From Hyphomonas sp. (GTDB taxonomy: Bacteria > Pseudomonadota > Alphaproteobacteria > Caulobacterales > Hyphomonadaceae): a stretch of 64,000 nt of DNA. The stretch lies in contig NZ_CP051230.1 of the NCBI RefSeq assembly GCF_017792385.1, forward strand, positions 930,001 to 994,000. The letters run 5' to 3'. Positions 43,921 through 53,069 of this stretch are shown here, piece after piece. Both the position numbers and the translations under genes were made by a program. Below the pieces are notes generated by a model that saw only the letters and a program-made list of their open reading frames with translations, did no database searches and was not told the DNA's origin. Positions within the stretch are counted from its first letter, which is position 1. The number at the start of each line of letters is the position of its first letter.

Positions 43921-46053
43921 ATGGATTATGCGCAATCAGCCAGGCCGGCAGCAGGCCTGTCCGTACTCACCGACCGGCTCGGAGCGCGCCCCTGGGTGGT
44001 CACCGTCTTCTTCTCGGCTGCGCTGATCTTCCTTGTCCAGCCCATGTACGCCAAGATGACAACGCCGCTGATGGGCGGCGCGCCGGCAGTCTGGAACGTC
44101 TCGCTGGTCTGTTTTCAGGCGGCGCTCTTGGGCGGCTATGCCTATGCGCACCTGTTGGGGCGGCTGAACTCCCTGCGCCTGCAGGTCGCCATTCATGCCA
44201 CCCTGCTGGCGCTCGCCGCCCTGGCGCTGCCCCTGTCGATTTCCGGCCTGTTCGGCGCGCCGGACCCACAGCATCCCGCCTTGTGGCTGACCGGCACCTT
44301 TCTCGTCTCGATCGCGCCGCCCTTTGCCATCCTGTCGGCCACCGCCCCCCTGATCCAGCACTGGTATGCGCGCTCCGGCCGGCCGGATGCGGAGGATCCC
44401 TACCATCTCTATTCCGCGTCGAATGCCGGGTCGCTGCTGGGACTGGTCGCCTATCCGCTCATGATGGAGCCCTTCTCGACGCTCGGCGCACAATCCCTGC
44501 TCTGGAGCGGAGGCTATGGCCTGGTCGCGCTCCTGCTGGTCACCTGCGGGCTGCTCGTGCTCAGCCACCATCGCCGCACCGTCCCTGACGCGGCTACCGC
44601 GCCCGCAATGTCAGGTCCCGCATCGATCAGCTGGAAGGAAAAGGGCTATTGGCTGCTCCTGTCGGCCATCCCGTCCGGCCTGTTGCTGGCGACCACATCC
44701 CACATCTCCACCGACATTGCCTCTGCCCCCTTCCTGTGGGCACCGCCGCTGATCGCCTACATCGCCACCTTCATCATCGTTTTCGCAAAGCGGCCGCTGA
44801 TCTCGCCTGCTATGGCCGACAAGTCGCTGCTGTTTGCTGTCGCCGCTGCCCTTTTGATGCTGAACGTCCCGGTCTTCAATTCCCAGATCGTGGTGCTCGG
44901 CCTGATCATCCATATCGGCGCGCTTTTCCTCGCCGCGCTCAGCCTGCATGGCGCCCTGGTCGCGCGTCGCCCGGCGGCGAGCGGCCTGACCGAATTCTAT
45001 CTCCTCATGTCGCTCGGCGGTGTGCTTGGCTCAGCCTTTGTCGCCCTGCTGGCTCCGGTCCTGTTCAATGACATCCACGAATATCCGCTTCTGCTTGGCG
45101 CGGCGCTGCTGCTCAGCCCGCCCTTTCTCGGCAAGGGCGTCCGGCTCACCCTGGATCGCCGTACCCTGACCATCGGGGCCGGCATCCTGCTTGCCATCGG
45201 TGCCATCTGGTCCACCTTCGCCCTGCTGCGGGCAGACGCGGATGGCAGCATGGTCACGCGCCGCGGCTTCTTCGGCGTCGTGAAGGTCTACTCGCCCGCC
45301 GGCACGGACCTGACCCTCATGCAACATGGCAACACGATCCATGGCGCCCAGATCCGCAGCCAGACAGACCGCCCCACCCCGCTGGCCTATTACAATGCCG
45401 CCACGCCCATCGGGCAGGCCTTCACGCAGCTGGCCGGCACTGCCCGCACAGTGGGCGTCGTCGGCCTCGGGGCGGGCGGCGTGGCCTGCCATGCCGGGCC
45501 CGGACAGGATTTCACCTATTACGAAATTGATCCGATTGTCGTCGACATGGCCACCAATCCGGACCATTTCACCTTTCTCTCCAGCTGCACGCCGGACGCC
45601 CGCATCATCCTGGGCGATGCCCGCATCACGCTGGCCGACGCAGCGCCCCGTCAATTCGACCTGCTGCTGCTGGACGCGTTCTCCTCAGACGCCATTCCCG
45701 TCCACCTGTTGACCCGCGAAGCCATGCAGCTCTATCTGTCGCGCCTTGCCGAAGACGGCGTGCTCGTCTTCCATATCTCGAACCGTCATATCGACCTCGT
45801 GCCCGTGCTGGCGCGGATCGGCGCAGCGGAAGGCGCGGCCATGCGCCATCAATTCTACGTTCCCACACCGGATGAGGCCGCCAGCGGCGTCCAGCCCACC
45901 AATGTGATGATGTTTGCGAAACATGCCGGGGCGCTGACCCCCTTCGACGCGGATGCGCGCTGGCAACCGGTCACGGCTGACGCCCGGCGTCCCTGGACCG
46001 ACGATTATTCGAACCTTGTCGGGGCGATGATCGAAACCCATCGCGCCAAATGA
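43921..46053 (+). CDS. Fused membrane/spermidine-synthase-like protein
   Basis: A 710-residue protein in two parts. Residues about 20-440 form around 10-12 membrane helices of the MFS-like type seen in spermidine-synthase fusions (starting VVTVFFSAALIFLVQPMYAK). Residues about 470-700 are a Rossmann-type SAM domain with VGVVGLGAGGVACHA, YYEIDPIVVDMA, ILGDARITLAD and LLLLDAFSSDAIPVHL, as in spermidine synthase. Substrate and true reaction are unknown; the family is common in proteobacteria. ATG 43921 is preferred to GTG 43915. Confidence 0.8.
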   Translation: MDYAQSARPAAGLSVLTDRLGARPWVVTVFFSAALIFLVQPMYAKMTTPLMGGAPAVWNVSLVCFQAALLGGYAYAHLLGRLNSLRLQVAIHATLLALAALALPLSISGLFGAPDPQHPALWLTGTFLVSIAPPFAILSATAPLIQHWYARSGRPDAEDPYHLYSASNAGSLLGLVAYPLMMEPFSTLGAQSLLWSGGYGLVALLLVTCGLLVLSHHRRTVPDAATAPAMSGPASISWKEKGYWLLLSAIPSGLLLATTSHISTDIASAPFLWAPPLIAYIATFIIVFAKRPLISPAMADKSLLFAVAAALLMLNVPVFNSQIVVLGLIIHIGALFLAALSLHGALVARRPAASGLTEFYLLMSLGGVLGSAFVALLAPVLFNDIHEYPLLLGAALLLSPPFLGKGVRLTLDRRTLTIGAGILLAIGAIWSTFALLRADADGSMVTRRGFFGVVKVYSPAGTDLTLMQHGNTIHGAQIRSQTDRPTPLAYYNAATPIGQAFTQLAGTARTVGVVGLGAGGVACHAGPGQDFTYYEIDPIVVDMATNPDHFTFLSSCTPDARIILGDARITLADAAPRQFDLLLLDAFSSDAIPVHLLTREAMQLYLSRLAEDGVLVFHISNRHIDLVPVLARIGAAEGAAMRHQFYVPTPDEAASGVQPTNVMMFAKHAGALTPFDADARWQPVTADARRPWTDDYSNLVGAMIETHRAK

Positions 46054-46097
46054 ACTTGGCCATGGCGCCGGTCTCGCCACACGTCTAGTCTTCGACC

Positions 46098-46850
46098 ATG
46101 CGCCTGATCCTCTCCGTCCTGTTGTGTCTTACGCTGCTGCAGGCCTGTGCCCAGGCGGAGACCCCCTCCCCCTGCGCGCCAGTCCTGCACCTGAATCAGC
46201 CCTATACGGTCTGCTCCTTTCCGCCGGATGCACAGGCACGACTCTGGCTGTCCCATCCTGACGGGGCACCGTTCGGGCAATTCGACCGGCTGGCCGCGCA
46301 TCTGGAGTCTCGGCAGGAAACGCTCCTCTTCGCCATGAATGGCGGCATGTATCATCAGGATCGCCGACCGGTTGGACTGTATGTCGAACAGGGCAGCCAG
46401 ACAGCGCCGCTGGTCACGCGTGCCGGCCCAGGAAATTTCGGCATGCTGCCGAATGGCGTGTTCTGGATCGATGCAGACGGCACCCCGCACGTCACCGAAT
46501 CCCTGGCCTATGAAAGCCTGGCGCCCGACCCGACATTTGCTACCCAGTCCGGCCCGATGCTGGTAATTGAAGGCAAGCTGCACCCGAACTTCAACGCCGA
46601 CGGGCCCAGCCGCAAGCGCCGCAATGGCGTCGGGGTCGCCACCGATGGCACGCTGCATTTCGCGATCAGCGACGTGCCGGTCAACTTTCACAGTTTCGCC
46701 ACCCTGTTCCGGGACGAACTGGACACGCCGAACGCCCTGTTTCTGGACGGGGTGGTCTCCAAGCTCTATGCGCCGGACCTCGGGCGTAACGAGACCGGGC
46801 TCGACATGGGCCCGATCGTGGGCGTCACCATTCCATCGGAAAGCGACTGA
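46098..46850 (+). CDS. Phosphodiester glycosidase-family (DUF2233/NAGPA) lipoprotein
   Basis: A 250-residue protein of the NAGPA/DUF2233 family. Lipobox LTLLQAC (Cys17). Core FAMNGGMYHQDRRPVGLYVE, SGPMLVIEGKLH, KRRNGVGVATDG and ALFLDGVVSKLYAPD are characteristic. The family removes N-acetylglucosamine or similar sugars from phosphodiester links, possibly in envelope polysaccharides. The ribosome site is weak. It begins a run of small plus-strand genes. Confidence 0.78.
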   Translation: MRLILSVLLCLTLLQACAQAETPSPCAPVLHLNQPYTVCSFPPDAQARLWLSHPDGAPFGQFDRLAAHLESRQETLLFAMNGGMYHQDRRPVGLYVEQGSQTAPLVTRAGPGNFGMLPNGVFWIDADGTPHVTESLAYESLAPDPTFATQSGPMLVIEGKLHPNFNADGPSRKRRNGVGVATDGTLHFAISDVPVNFHSFATLFRDELDTPNALFLDGVVSKLYAPDLGRNETGLDMGPIVGVTIPSESD

Positions 46851-46903
46851 CCCCTCCGCCGGGACGTGCTAGGATTTCCAGGCAGTCGCGAACGGAGCCC
46901 GGC

Positions 46904-47284
46904 ATGCTGTCCAGCACGATCCTTCTCCTGTTTGGCCTCTATGCCATGGCGGCCGGAGCGGGCCTTCTGACAGACCCGCTGCGCATGGCCCGGCTGATTG
47001 ATGATCTCGAAGCCAGCCCTGCGGTCGGGTATCTGTGCGGCGCTGTCATGATCTTCGGGGCTGGCGGAACCTTGTCTGTCCAGAATGGTTTCTCCAGCAT
47101 CGCGGACGGGCTGGCGACCCTGCTTGTGGCCGGGGCGCTGATCGAGGGCCTGCTGCTGGTGGCATGGCCCAAGCCTCTCTGGGCGCTCGCCCACTGGATG
47201 ATGCCGGACGATGACCATCTGCGCGGGTTCGGCATTGTCTCCATCGCCATTGGCGCAGTTGTCTTCGCCATCGGGGCGCTCTAG
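46904..47284 (+). CDS. Four-helix membrane protein of unknown function
   Basis: A 126-residue hydrophobic protein with four predicted helices (about 3-22, 42-62, 68-88 and 105-125). Not recognised. A GGAG site lies 6 bases before the ATG, so it is probably translated. It precedes the Spx/ArsC-like gene by 34 bases and may share its transcript. Confidence 0.65.
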   Translation: MLSSTILLLFGLYAMAAGAGLLTDPLRMARLIDDLEASPAVGYLCGAVMIFGAGGTLSVQNGFSSIADGLATLLVAGALIEGLLLVAWPKPLWALAHWMMPDDDHLRGFGIVSIAIGAVVFAIGAL

Positions 47285-47318
47285 CTCTGTCGCGCAGGAC
47301 AGGATGAAAGGAATTGCC

Positions 47319-47675
47319 ATGTCGGCTGGCCCGGTCACGCTTTACGGATTGAAGAATTGCGACACATGCAAGAAGGCATTGAAGGCGCTGGACGCGGCAG
47401 ACCGCGAAACCGCCTTTGTGGACATTCGCAGCGAAGCCGATCTTGACCGTCTGGTTCCGGCCTGGCTGAAGGCAGTCGGGCCCGAGACGCTGGTCAATCG
47501 CCGGTCCACGACCTGGCGCAGCCTGTCCGAGGCTGAGAAGTCGGGCGCTCTCGGTGACGAGGCCGCCGACCTGTTGAAAGCCAATCCGACCCTCATCAAA
47601 CGCCCCGTCATCGATACCGGCGCCGAAATCCTCGTTGGCTGGGACAGCGGCACACAGCAGGCACTGGCACGGTGA
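47319..47675 (+). CDS. ArsC/Spx-family reductase-like protein
   Basis: A 118-residue thioredoxin-fold protein of the ArsC/Spx/YffB group. VTLYGLKNCDTCKKALKAL carries the CxxC at Cys14-Cys17, and NRRSTTWRSL and LIKRPVID are typical of the YffB branch. It could be a glutathione-dependent reductase; arsenate reduction is not likely for this branch. Start at ATG 47319, with AAAGGA upstream. The stop overlaps the next gene's GTG. Confidence 0.82.
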   Translation: MSAGPVTLYGLKNCDTCKKALKALDAADRETAFVDIRSEADLDRLVPAWLKAVGPETLVNRRSTTWRSLSEAEKSGALGDEAADLLKANPTLIKRPVIDTGAEILVGWDSGTQQALAR

Positions 47676-48034
47676 CGCTCGAAGAGTACAACGCCTTCTG
47701 TGATGGCCTCGGCCAGACCGAACATGTCGTGCAATGGGGTGGCTCGCATGTCTGGAAGATCGGGAACAAGGTCTTTGCCATCGGGACGCCCGACGGGGAC
47801 CAATTGGCCGCCTGTACGTTCAAGGTCCGCCCGATCTCCTTTCACATCCTGAAGGAACAGCCCGGATGCCAGGGCGCCCCCTATCTCGCCTCGCGCGGCA
47901 TGAAATGGATCCAGCGCTTTTCGGATGAAACGCTCTCCGACGACGATCTGAAGGAATATCTCACAGAATCCTTCCGCCTGATTGGCATGGCGCTCAGCAA
48001 GAAGAAACAACGCGAGCTCGGCCTGATCGACTAG
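47672..48034 (+). CDS. MmcQ/YjbR-family protein
   Basis: A 120-residue protein of the MmcQ/YjbR fold (CyaY-like, sometimes listed as DNA-binding). VVQWGGSHVWKIGNKVFAIG, then KVRPISFHIL and APYLASRGMKWIQR are family marks. Function is not known. Start is a GTG that overlaps the upstream stop by 4 bases (GTGA), so translation is coupled. Confidence 0.85.
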   Translation: MTLEEYNAFCDGLGQTEHVVQWGGSHVWKIGNKVFAIGTPDGDQLAACTFKVRPISFHILKEQPGCQGAPYLASRGMKWIQRFSDETLSDDDLKEYLTESFRLIGMALSKKKQRELGLID

Positions 48035-48107
48035 GACCGTACCGGACGGCATGTCGCATTGGCAGGGCGGCCTGCAATCGGCATGCGCGCAGGACAGGAG
48101 TTGCCCC

Positions 48108-48818
48108 ATGTCCACCGCGTTTACAATCCTTGTCCCCGCCATGTTCAACGGACCGCCCGGCTCGGCCAATGGCGGCGTCTCCGCGGGCCTCGCCGCCAGC
48201 CGGATTGACGGTCCGGCAGAAGTATCGCTGCGCGCGCCCCCTCCTCTGGACATGCCCATGCAGGGCGTGCCGACCGCCGACGGATATGACGTCCGTCACG
48301 ACGGGCAAATCGTCATGCAGGTTCGCCCCGGCGCGCCGCTCGCTCCGCCTCCGGCTGCCCCCGGTTACGAGATCGCGAAATCCGGCCCGGACCATTTCCC
48401 GCCAGTTGAAACCCACGCTTTTCCCGGCTGCTATGTCTGTGGACCGGCCCGCACCGAAGACGGGCTCTGCCTGTTCACGGGCCGGCCCGATAACTATGAC
48501 GGCGTGACCGATGTCTGGACGCCGGAGGCCAGCCTGGCAGGCGATGATGGGCTGATCCGTCCCGAAATCCTCTGGGCGGCGCTGGATTGTCCGGGCGCAT
48601 TCGCGATCGGGTTTCAGGACAATCCCATGGTTCTGGCCCGCATCACCGCCCAGATCCACGACCGGCCGGCCCCGGGAGACGAACTGATCGTCGCCGGATG
48701 GTCCCTGTTTGATGATGGACGCAAGCATGGCGCAGCCACTGCGCTGTTCACGCGCGATGGACGGCTGCTCGCCCAGTCGGAACAATTGTGGATCGAACTG
48801 AAACAGGAAGCCGCCTGA
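48108..48818 (+). CDS. Hotdog-fold thioesterase-like protein of unknown function
   Basis: A 236-residue cytoplasmic protein. The N-terminal part (about 1-95) contains NGPPGSANGGVSAGLAA, and the middle has CYVCGPARTEDGLCLFTG, a Cys-rich motif seen in actinobacterial and alphaproteobacterial hotdog-type proteins. ALDCPGAFAI with ALFTRDGRLLAQSEQLWIE completes the second hotdog half. A double-hotdog thioesterase or acyl-binding protein is the likely fold (inference). Start at ATG 48108, with AGGAG upstream. Confidence 0.6.
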   Translation: MSTAFTILVPAMFNGPPGSANGGVSAGLAASRIDGPAEVSLRAPPPLDMPMQGVPTADGYDVRHDGQIVMQVRPGAPLAPPPAAPGYEIAKSGPDHFPPVETHAFPGCYVCGPARTEDGLCLFTGRPDNYDGVTDVWTPEASLAGDDGLIRPEILWAALDCPGAFAIGFQDNPMVLARITAQIHDRPAPGDELIVAGWSLFDDGRKHGAATALFTRDGRLLAQSEQLWIELKQEAA

Positions 48819-48822
48819 CCGC

Positions 48823-49626
48823 TCAGCGACGGCGCCGCGGGTTCAGGTAGAGGTTGCGTTCCTGCGTGTCCAGCTGGCGCACAGCCCGCCCGATATGCAG
48901 CTGCTCCACCTCTTTCGCCACATGCCTGCGCGCAGATCCGTTGAATTTCAGCAGGGCACAGAATATCTGCAAGACAGCTTCCAGCTTGGCATAGCTCTCC
49001 GCCGCATCCAGCTTCACGATCCAGGACCCACCCAGATTGATGATCCGGTGGTCCAGGCTGCCGATCTTCCGGCCCCGATCGTCATACAGGCTATAGTCCG
49101 CACCGATGCCGATCACGTTCCGGCGCAGGCGGTAGAAACGCGGGCCGTTCTTCGTATCGATGAAGAAGGAGAATTTCTCCGGAAACAGGGGCCATTTGTG
49201 GGCCGATCGCTCCAGCTGGATAATCTGGTCATGGCGGCTGATATTCACTGAATAGGCCGGAACCGGGACACCCTTGGCCCCGATGCTCAACTGCAGGGAA
49301 CGCCCCATCAGAAGCTCGGCCGTCCCGCGCCAATGCATGCCCTCGGAGAACAGTTTCAGCACCAGACGGCGCTTCATGCCCTCCTCGGTTTTCCACATTT
49401 CCTTGCGATAGGCCAGGATGCCGGTCCGCTCCCGGCCATCCTTCACCTGGCCGAAGATTTCCATATCCTTGGTGAACTGGTCAGACGCGGCCTCATGCTG
49501 GGTCCGCTTCATGATGCCGATCTCGGTCGGATTCAGATCCGTCGCCCAGAGGTCCACCTTGAACGTCTTGTACTTCGTCTTCGCCTTCGTCTCTTCAGCC
49601 GGGCCGAATGTCGCCGTGAAAGCCAT
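48823..49626 (-). CDS. Conserved protein of unknown function (possible LURP-one-like fold)
   Basis: A 267-residue soluble protein, not firmly recognised. The stretch FYRLRRNVIGIGADYSLYDD and IGSLDHRIINLGGSWIVKL is reminiscent of the tubby/LURP-one-like barrel, with a strand-turn-strand Gly-rich pattern. The N-terminal third is Lys-rich and charged. The C-terminus ends in YLNPRRRR. There are no signal peptide or membrane helices. It is a single-gene unit, so nothing in the context helps. Confidence 0.5.
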   Translation of the reverse strand: MAFTATFGPAEETKAKTKYKTFKVDLWATDLNPTEIGIMKRTQHEAASDQFTKDMEIFGQVKDGRERTGILAYRKEMWKTEEGMKRRLVLKLFSEGMHWRGTAELLMGRSLQLSIGAKGVPVPAYSVNISRHDQIIQLERSAHKWPLFPEKFSFFIDTKNGPRFYRLRRNVIGIGADYSLYDDRGRKIGSLDHRIINLGGSWIVKLDAAESYAKLEAVLQIFCALLKFNGSARRHVAKEVEQLHIGRAVRQLDTQERNLYLNPRRRR

Positions 49627-49739
49627 GGGGGCAGGTCTCCGTCATCGGGTTCTTGCCAAACATTGCGATTCGGAGTCGCCATAGGGTTAACAAACTGCCC
49701 TCTGGCATTAATCAGCTGCTATTTTTCCGCAGTCCGGCG

Positions 49740-50195
49740 TCAGGCGAGCAGGTCTTCCAGCCGGATCAGGGCGCTGGCCCAGCCCTCCTGCGCTTCCTCC
49801 CGCAGGGTTGATCCATCCAGCGCCACCGTCTGCAGTGTCACGACGAGGCGGGTGCCATCCCCCTCCGGCAGGAATTCGGCTGTTACGAGGCACGCCCCTT
49901 CCAGGGCCTCCATCGACGCGATGATCTCCGTATAGACAATGCGTTTGTCCGGCACGATGTCGTGATACCGCCCGCGCACCACGGCGACGGCCTCGCCGCC
50001 GGCCAGGCAGGTCGTCACATCTTCTCCGCCCACGGTAAAGTCGGCGGCATCAATGCGCATGTCGATCTCGTCCGAGGGAGAGCCCCAGACCTTGCGCTGC
50101 TCCGGATCGGCCCAGGCGGCGAAGACGCGGGCTGGTGGGGCAGACAGCCCCTTCTCGAGCGTGGCGGTGCCATGCTGGGCGGTGTGATGGGTCAT
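49740..50195 (-). CDS. SRPBCC/AHSA1-domain protein
   Basis: A 151-residue START-like helix-grip protein. LEKGLSAPPARVFAAWADPEQRKVW is the usual beginning of AHSA1 proteins, then GRYHDIVPDKRIVYTE, and EEAQEGWASALIRLEDLL the closing helix. Such proteins bind hydrophobic ligands or assist stress responses. It begins 1 base after the end of an ArsR gene; ArsR-SRPBCC pairs are a widely seen operon, where ArsR probably senses the condition. Confidence 0.85.
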   Translation of the reverse strand: MTHHTAQHGTATLEKGLSAPPARVFAAWADPEQRKVWGSPSDEIDMRIDAADFTVGGEDVTTCLAGGEAVAVVRGRYHDIVPDKRIVYTEIIASMEALEGACLVTAEFLPEGDGTRLVVTLQTVALDGSTLREEAQEGWASALIRLEDLLA

Positions 50196-50196
50196 G

Positions 50197-50550
50197 TCAG
50201 GTATCCTTCTCGGGATCGTGTGTGTTCAGGAAATCATCCAGCCGGTCGAGCCGCGCCGCCCAGACCTGTTCATGTTGCCGGATCCAGGATCGCAGCTCGG
50301 CCAGCCGCGCCGCCTCAAGCCTGCAGAGCCGCACGCGCCCCTGCTTGCGGCTGGACACCAGTCCGCCCGCCTCCAGCACTTTCAGATGCTGCAGGAAGGT
50401 CGGCAGGGCCATGTCATAGGGCTCGGCCAGCTTTGACACCGGCGCCTCGCCCAGCGCCAGCTGCGCCAGCACGCCGCGCCGCGTCGCATCGCCCAATGCC
50501 TGAAAGGCGCGGTCGAGGGCGGCAGGGTCGGAAGAGAAATGGTTAGGCAT
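50197..50550 (-). CDS. ArsR-family transcriptional regulator
   Basis: A 117-residue winged-helix repressor. FQALGDATRRGVLAQLALG starts the domain, then PVSKLAEPYDMALPTFLQHL (recognition helix) and VLEAGGLVSSRKQGRVR (wing). It has no metal-binding ELCVCDL-type cysteines in helix 3, so it is the non-metal type that accompanies SRPBCC genes. Start at ATG 50550, with AGGTAG upstream. It lies immediately ahead of the SRPBCC gene and is divergent from the thiC unit. Confidence 0.88.
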   Translation of the reverse strand: MPNHFSSDPAALDRAFQALGDATRRGVLAQLALGEAPVSKLAEPYDMALPTFLQHLKVLEAGGLVSSRKQGRVRLCRLEAARLAELRSWIRQHEQVWAARLDRLDDFLNTHDPEKDT

Positions 50551-50605
50551 ATGGCTACCTATCCCGGACTGCGCGATCCCGTCAAGACACTTAGGCAATC
50601 ACCTA
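50544..50605. promoter_or_regulatory. Possible ArsR operator repeats
   Basis: Two related imperfect palindromes with TAGG...CCTA ends: 50544-50561 (covering the ArsR start) and 50592-50605. Spacing and position suit autorepression, but the second is short. Confidence 0.35.
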
Positions 50606-50664
50606 CCTTTTGTCGCCACCTCGCCTCTTTCCTTCCGCCTCCAACCCGCCTATTCTTCCCGCAT

Positions 50665-50757
50665 CCGAGGGGCGCGTCTGGTAAGCGCTGAGATTGGGCT
50701 GATGCCGCCCGAGCACCCTTTGAACCTGATCCGGCTAATACCGGCGCAAGGGACGGG
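50665..50757 (+). promoter_or_regulatory. TPP riboswitch (THI box)
   Basis: A classic thiamine pyrophosphate riboswitch in the plus-strand leader. CTGAGA at 50688-50693 is the pyrimidine-sensor loop, ACCCTTTGAACCTGATCC at 50715-50732 the conserved pyrophosphate-side segment, and CCGGCTAATACCGGCG followed by CAAGGGA closes the element. Downstream are the 108-codon gene and thiC, so high TPP should shut the unit down, probably by hiding the GGAG site at 50756-50759. Confidence 0.95.
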
Positions 50758-50766
50758 AGTGAGCGC

Positions 50767-51093
50767 GTGGAATATATACGACTTCAGTATCGGGATCCCG
50801 TCTTCGCAACGCCGGAAGAGCGGTGGTTCGAGCTGAATCAAAACGCTGCAGTGAAGCGCACAATCCACATTTGCGATACACACGCCGTCAACAACAGCAT
50901 TGCCATCCAGTCCAACCGACAGTCGGCTTTTGCCGATTGGGCCTACGACTCCGCCGATCCCTGCCTGTTCGCCAACAGATACGCGTCCTCGGCAGACCTT
51001 GTGCAGGAATGGGCCCGGAAAGGTTTCGTCCAGCTGCCCGCCACAGCCGCCGACTTCAACAAGACATTCATGTCCGCCACACCGGCCATCTAA
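50767..51093 (+). CDS. Unrecognised 108-aa protein under TPP-riboswitch control
   Basis: A 108-residue cytoplasmic protein, not recognised. It starts with a GTG that has GGAG 7 bases upstream, exactly at the end of the TPP riboswitch, and stops 11 bases before thiC, so it is the first gene of the thiamine operon. It has two Cys and a Trp-containing ending segment (DWAYDSADPCLFANRYASSA and QEWARKGFVQLPA). Codon use is less GC-biased than in thiC. It may be a thiamine-related gene or a leader protein; without homologues neither can be chosen. Confidence 0.6.
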   Translation: MEYIRLQYRDPVFATPEERWFELNQNAAVKRTIHICDTHAVNNSIAIQSNRQSAFADWAYDSADPCLFANRYASSADLVQEWARKGFVQLPATAADFNKTFMSATPAI

Positions 51094-51104
51094 GGAATAG
51101 CCCC

Positions 51105-53054
51105 ATGAACAAGCCCGCCGATCAAAGCCAGTTCGAGACCCCCAACGTCACCACCGGCCCCCTGCCCGCCAGCCGCAAGGTCTATTCCCATCCCGCCGAT
51201 GCGCCGGACATCGCCGTGCCGCACCGCGAGATTGACCTTCACCCCTCCGCGAACGAGCCTGCCGTGCCGGTCTATGACACGTCCGGCCCCTATACCGATC
51301 CGTCGGTCACCATCGATGTCGAGAAAGGCCTCGCCCGCGACCGGCGCGCCTGGGTGCTGGAGCGTGGCGGCGTCGAGGAATATGACGGCCGCGATGTGAA
51401 ACCGGAAGACAATGGCGGCGCCACCGGCAAATACCTTGCCCGCGAATTCCCGGTAAAGCACCGGCCTCTTAAGGCGATTGATTTTGACCCCACAAGCAAC
51501 GCGCAGGCGCAGCGGCCCGGAGCCGAAGGCGACGGAACAGCCGCGAGCAAATCAAAAAACCTCGTTACGCAATACGAATTCGCCAAGGCCGGCATCATCA
51601 CGAAAGAGATGATCTATGTCGCCACGCGCGAGAACATTGGCCGCGCGAAAGCCGCCGAGGGCGCCGCGGAACAGATCGCACAGGGCGAGAGCTTCGGCGC
51701 GCATATCCCGGAATACATCACGCCGGAATTCGTCCGTCAGGAAATCGCTGCCGGCCGCGCCATCATCCCGGCCAATATCAACCATGCCGAGCTGGAGCCG
51801 CAGATCATCGGCCGGAACTTCCTTGTGAAGATCAATGCCAATATCGGCAATTCCGCCGTCGCCTCATCGGTTGAGGAAGAAGTCGACAAGATGGTCTGGG
51901 CCATTCGCTGGGGCGCCGACAATGTGATGGATCTCTCCACCGGCCGCAACATCCACAACACGCGCGAATGGATCATCCGCAACTCCCCCGTCCCGATTGG
52001 CACGGTGCCGATCTATCAGGCGCTGGAAAAGGTGAACGGCATTGCCGAAGACCTCACCTGGGAAGTCTATCGCGACACGCTGATCGAACAGTGCGAACAG
52101 GGCGTCGACTATTTCACCATCCATGCCGGCGTCCGCCTCGCCTATATCCACCTGACCGCAGACCGTGTCTGCGGCATCGTCTCGCGCGGTGGCTCGATCA
52201 TGGCGAAATGGATGCTGGCCCACCACAAGGAAAGCTTCCTCTACGAACATTTCGAGGAGATCTGCGACATCATGCGCGCCTATGATGTCTCCTTTTCCCT
52301 CGGCGACGGCCTGCGCCCCGGCGCGATTGCAGACGCCAATGACGCCGCCCAGTTCGCAGAGCTGGAAACCCTTGGCGAGCTGACAAAGGTCGCCTGGGAC
52401 AAGGGCTGCCAGGTCATGATCGAGGGGCCGGGCCATGTGCCCATGCACAAGATCAAGGTGAACATGGAAAAGCAGCTGCGCGAATGCGGCGAGGCCCCCT
52501 TCTATACGCTCGGCCCCCTCACCACAGACATCGCGCCCGGCTATGACCATATCACCTCCGGCATCGGCGCGGCGATGATCGGCTGGTATGGCACGGCCAT
52601 GCTCTGCTATGTGACGCCCAAGGAGCATCTGGGCCTGCCGGACCGTGACGATGTGAAAGTCGGCGTTGTCACCTACAAGCTCGCCGCCCACGCGGCAGAC
52701 CTCGCCAAGGGCCACCCCGCCGCGCAGATCCGCGACGATGCGCTTTCCCGCGCCCGATTCGAATTCCGCTGGGAAGACCAGTTCAACCTCTCCCTCGACC
52801 CCGAAACCGCCCGAGACTTCCACGACCAGACCCTGCCCAAGGACGCCCACAAGGTCGCCCATTTCTGCTCCATGTGCGGCCCGAAATTCTGCAGCATGAA
52901 AATTACCGCGGAGGTCCGGGAATATGCGGCGGGCATGAGCGAGAATGAGCGACTGGACCTAGAGAAGCAGGCGGCGGAGGCGAAAAAGGGGATGGAAGAG
53001 AAGAGCGCCGAGTATGAGGCAATGGGACGCCAACTATACATTGAGACAACGTAG
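51105..53054 (+). CDS. thiC: Phosphomethylpyrimidine synthase ThiC
   Basis: A 649-residue radical SAM enzyme that turns aminoimidazole ribotide into HMP-P for thiamine. VPVYDTSGPYTDPSVTIDVEK and GLARDRRAWVLERG at the start, KINANIGNSAVASSVEEEV, MDLSTGRNIHNTREWI and HYVTPKEHLGLPD-like YVTPKEHLGLPDRDDV are present. The C-terminal iron-sulfur motif is CSMCGPKFCSMKI. ATG 51105, with AGGA upstream. It is full-length and controlled by the TPP riboswitch. Confidence 0.96.
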   Translation: MNKPADQSQFETPNVTTGPLPASRKVYSHPADAPDIAVPHREIDLHPSANEPAVPVYDTSGPYTDPSVTIDVEKGLARDRRAWVLERGGVEEYDGRDVKPEDNGGATGKYLAREFPVKHRPLKAIDFDPTSNAQAQRPGAEGDGTAASKSKNLVTQYEFAKAGIITKEMIYVATRENIGRAKAAEGAAEQIAQGESFGAHIPEYITPEFVRQEIAAGRAIIPANINHAELEPQIIGRNFLVKINANIGNSAVASSVEEEVDKMVWAIRWGADNVMDLSTGRNIHNTREWIIRNSPVPIGTVPIYQALEKVNGIAEDLTWEVYRDTLIEQCEQGVDYFTIHAGVRLAYIHLTADRVCGIVSRGGSIMAKWMLAHHKESFLYEHFEEICDIMRAYDVSFSLGDGLRPGAIADANDAAQFAELETLGELTKVAWDKGCQVMIEGPGHVPMHKIKVNMEKQLRECGEAPFYTLGPLTTDIAPGYDHITSGIGAAMIGWYGTAMLCYVTPKEHLGLPDRDDVKVGVVTYKLAAHAADLAKGHPAAQIRDDALSRARFEFRWEDQFNLSLDPETARDFHDQTLPKDAHKVAHFCSMCGPKFCSMKITAEVREYAAGMSENERLDLEKQAAEAKKGMEEKSAEYEAMGRQLYIETT

Positions 53055-53069
53055 TCGCCTTGCTACGTT

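Noticed and set aside
48823..49626. A PilZ or pilus-assembly assignment for the 267-residue protein
   Set aside because: Neither the RxxxR nor the D/NxSxxG motif is present; a LURP-one-like fold is only a weak alternative.
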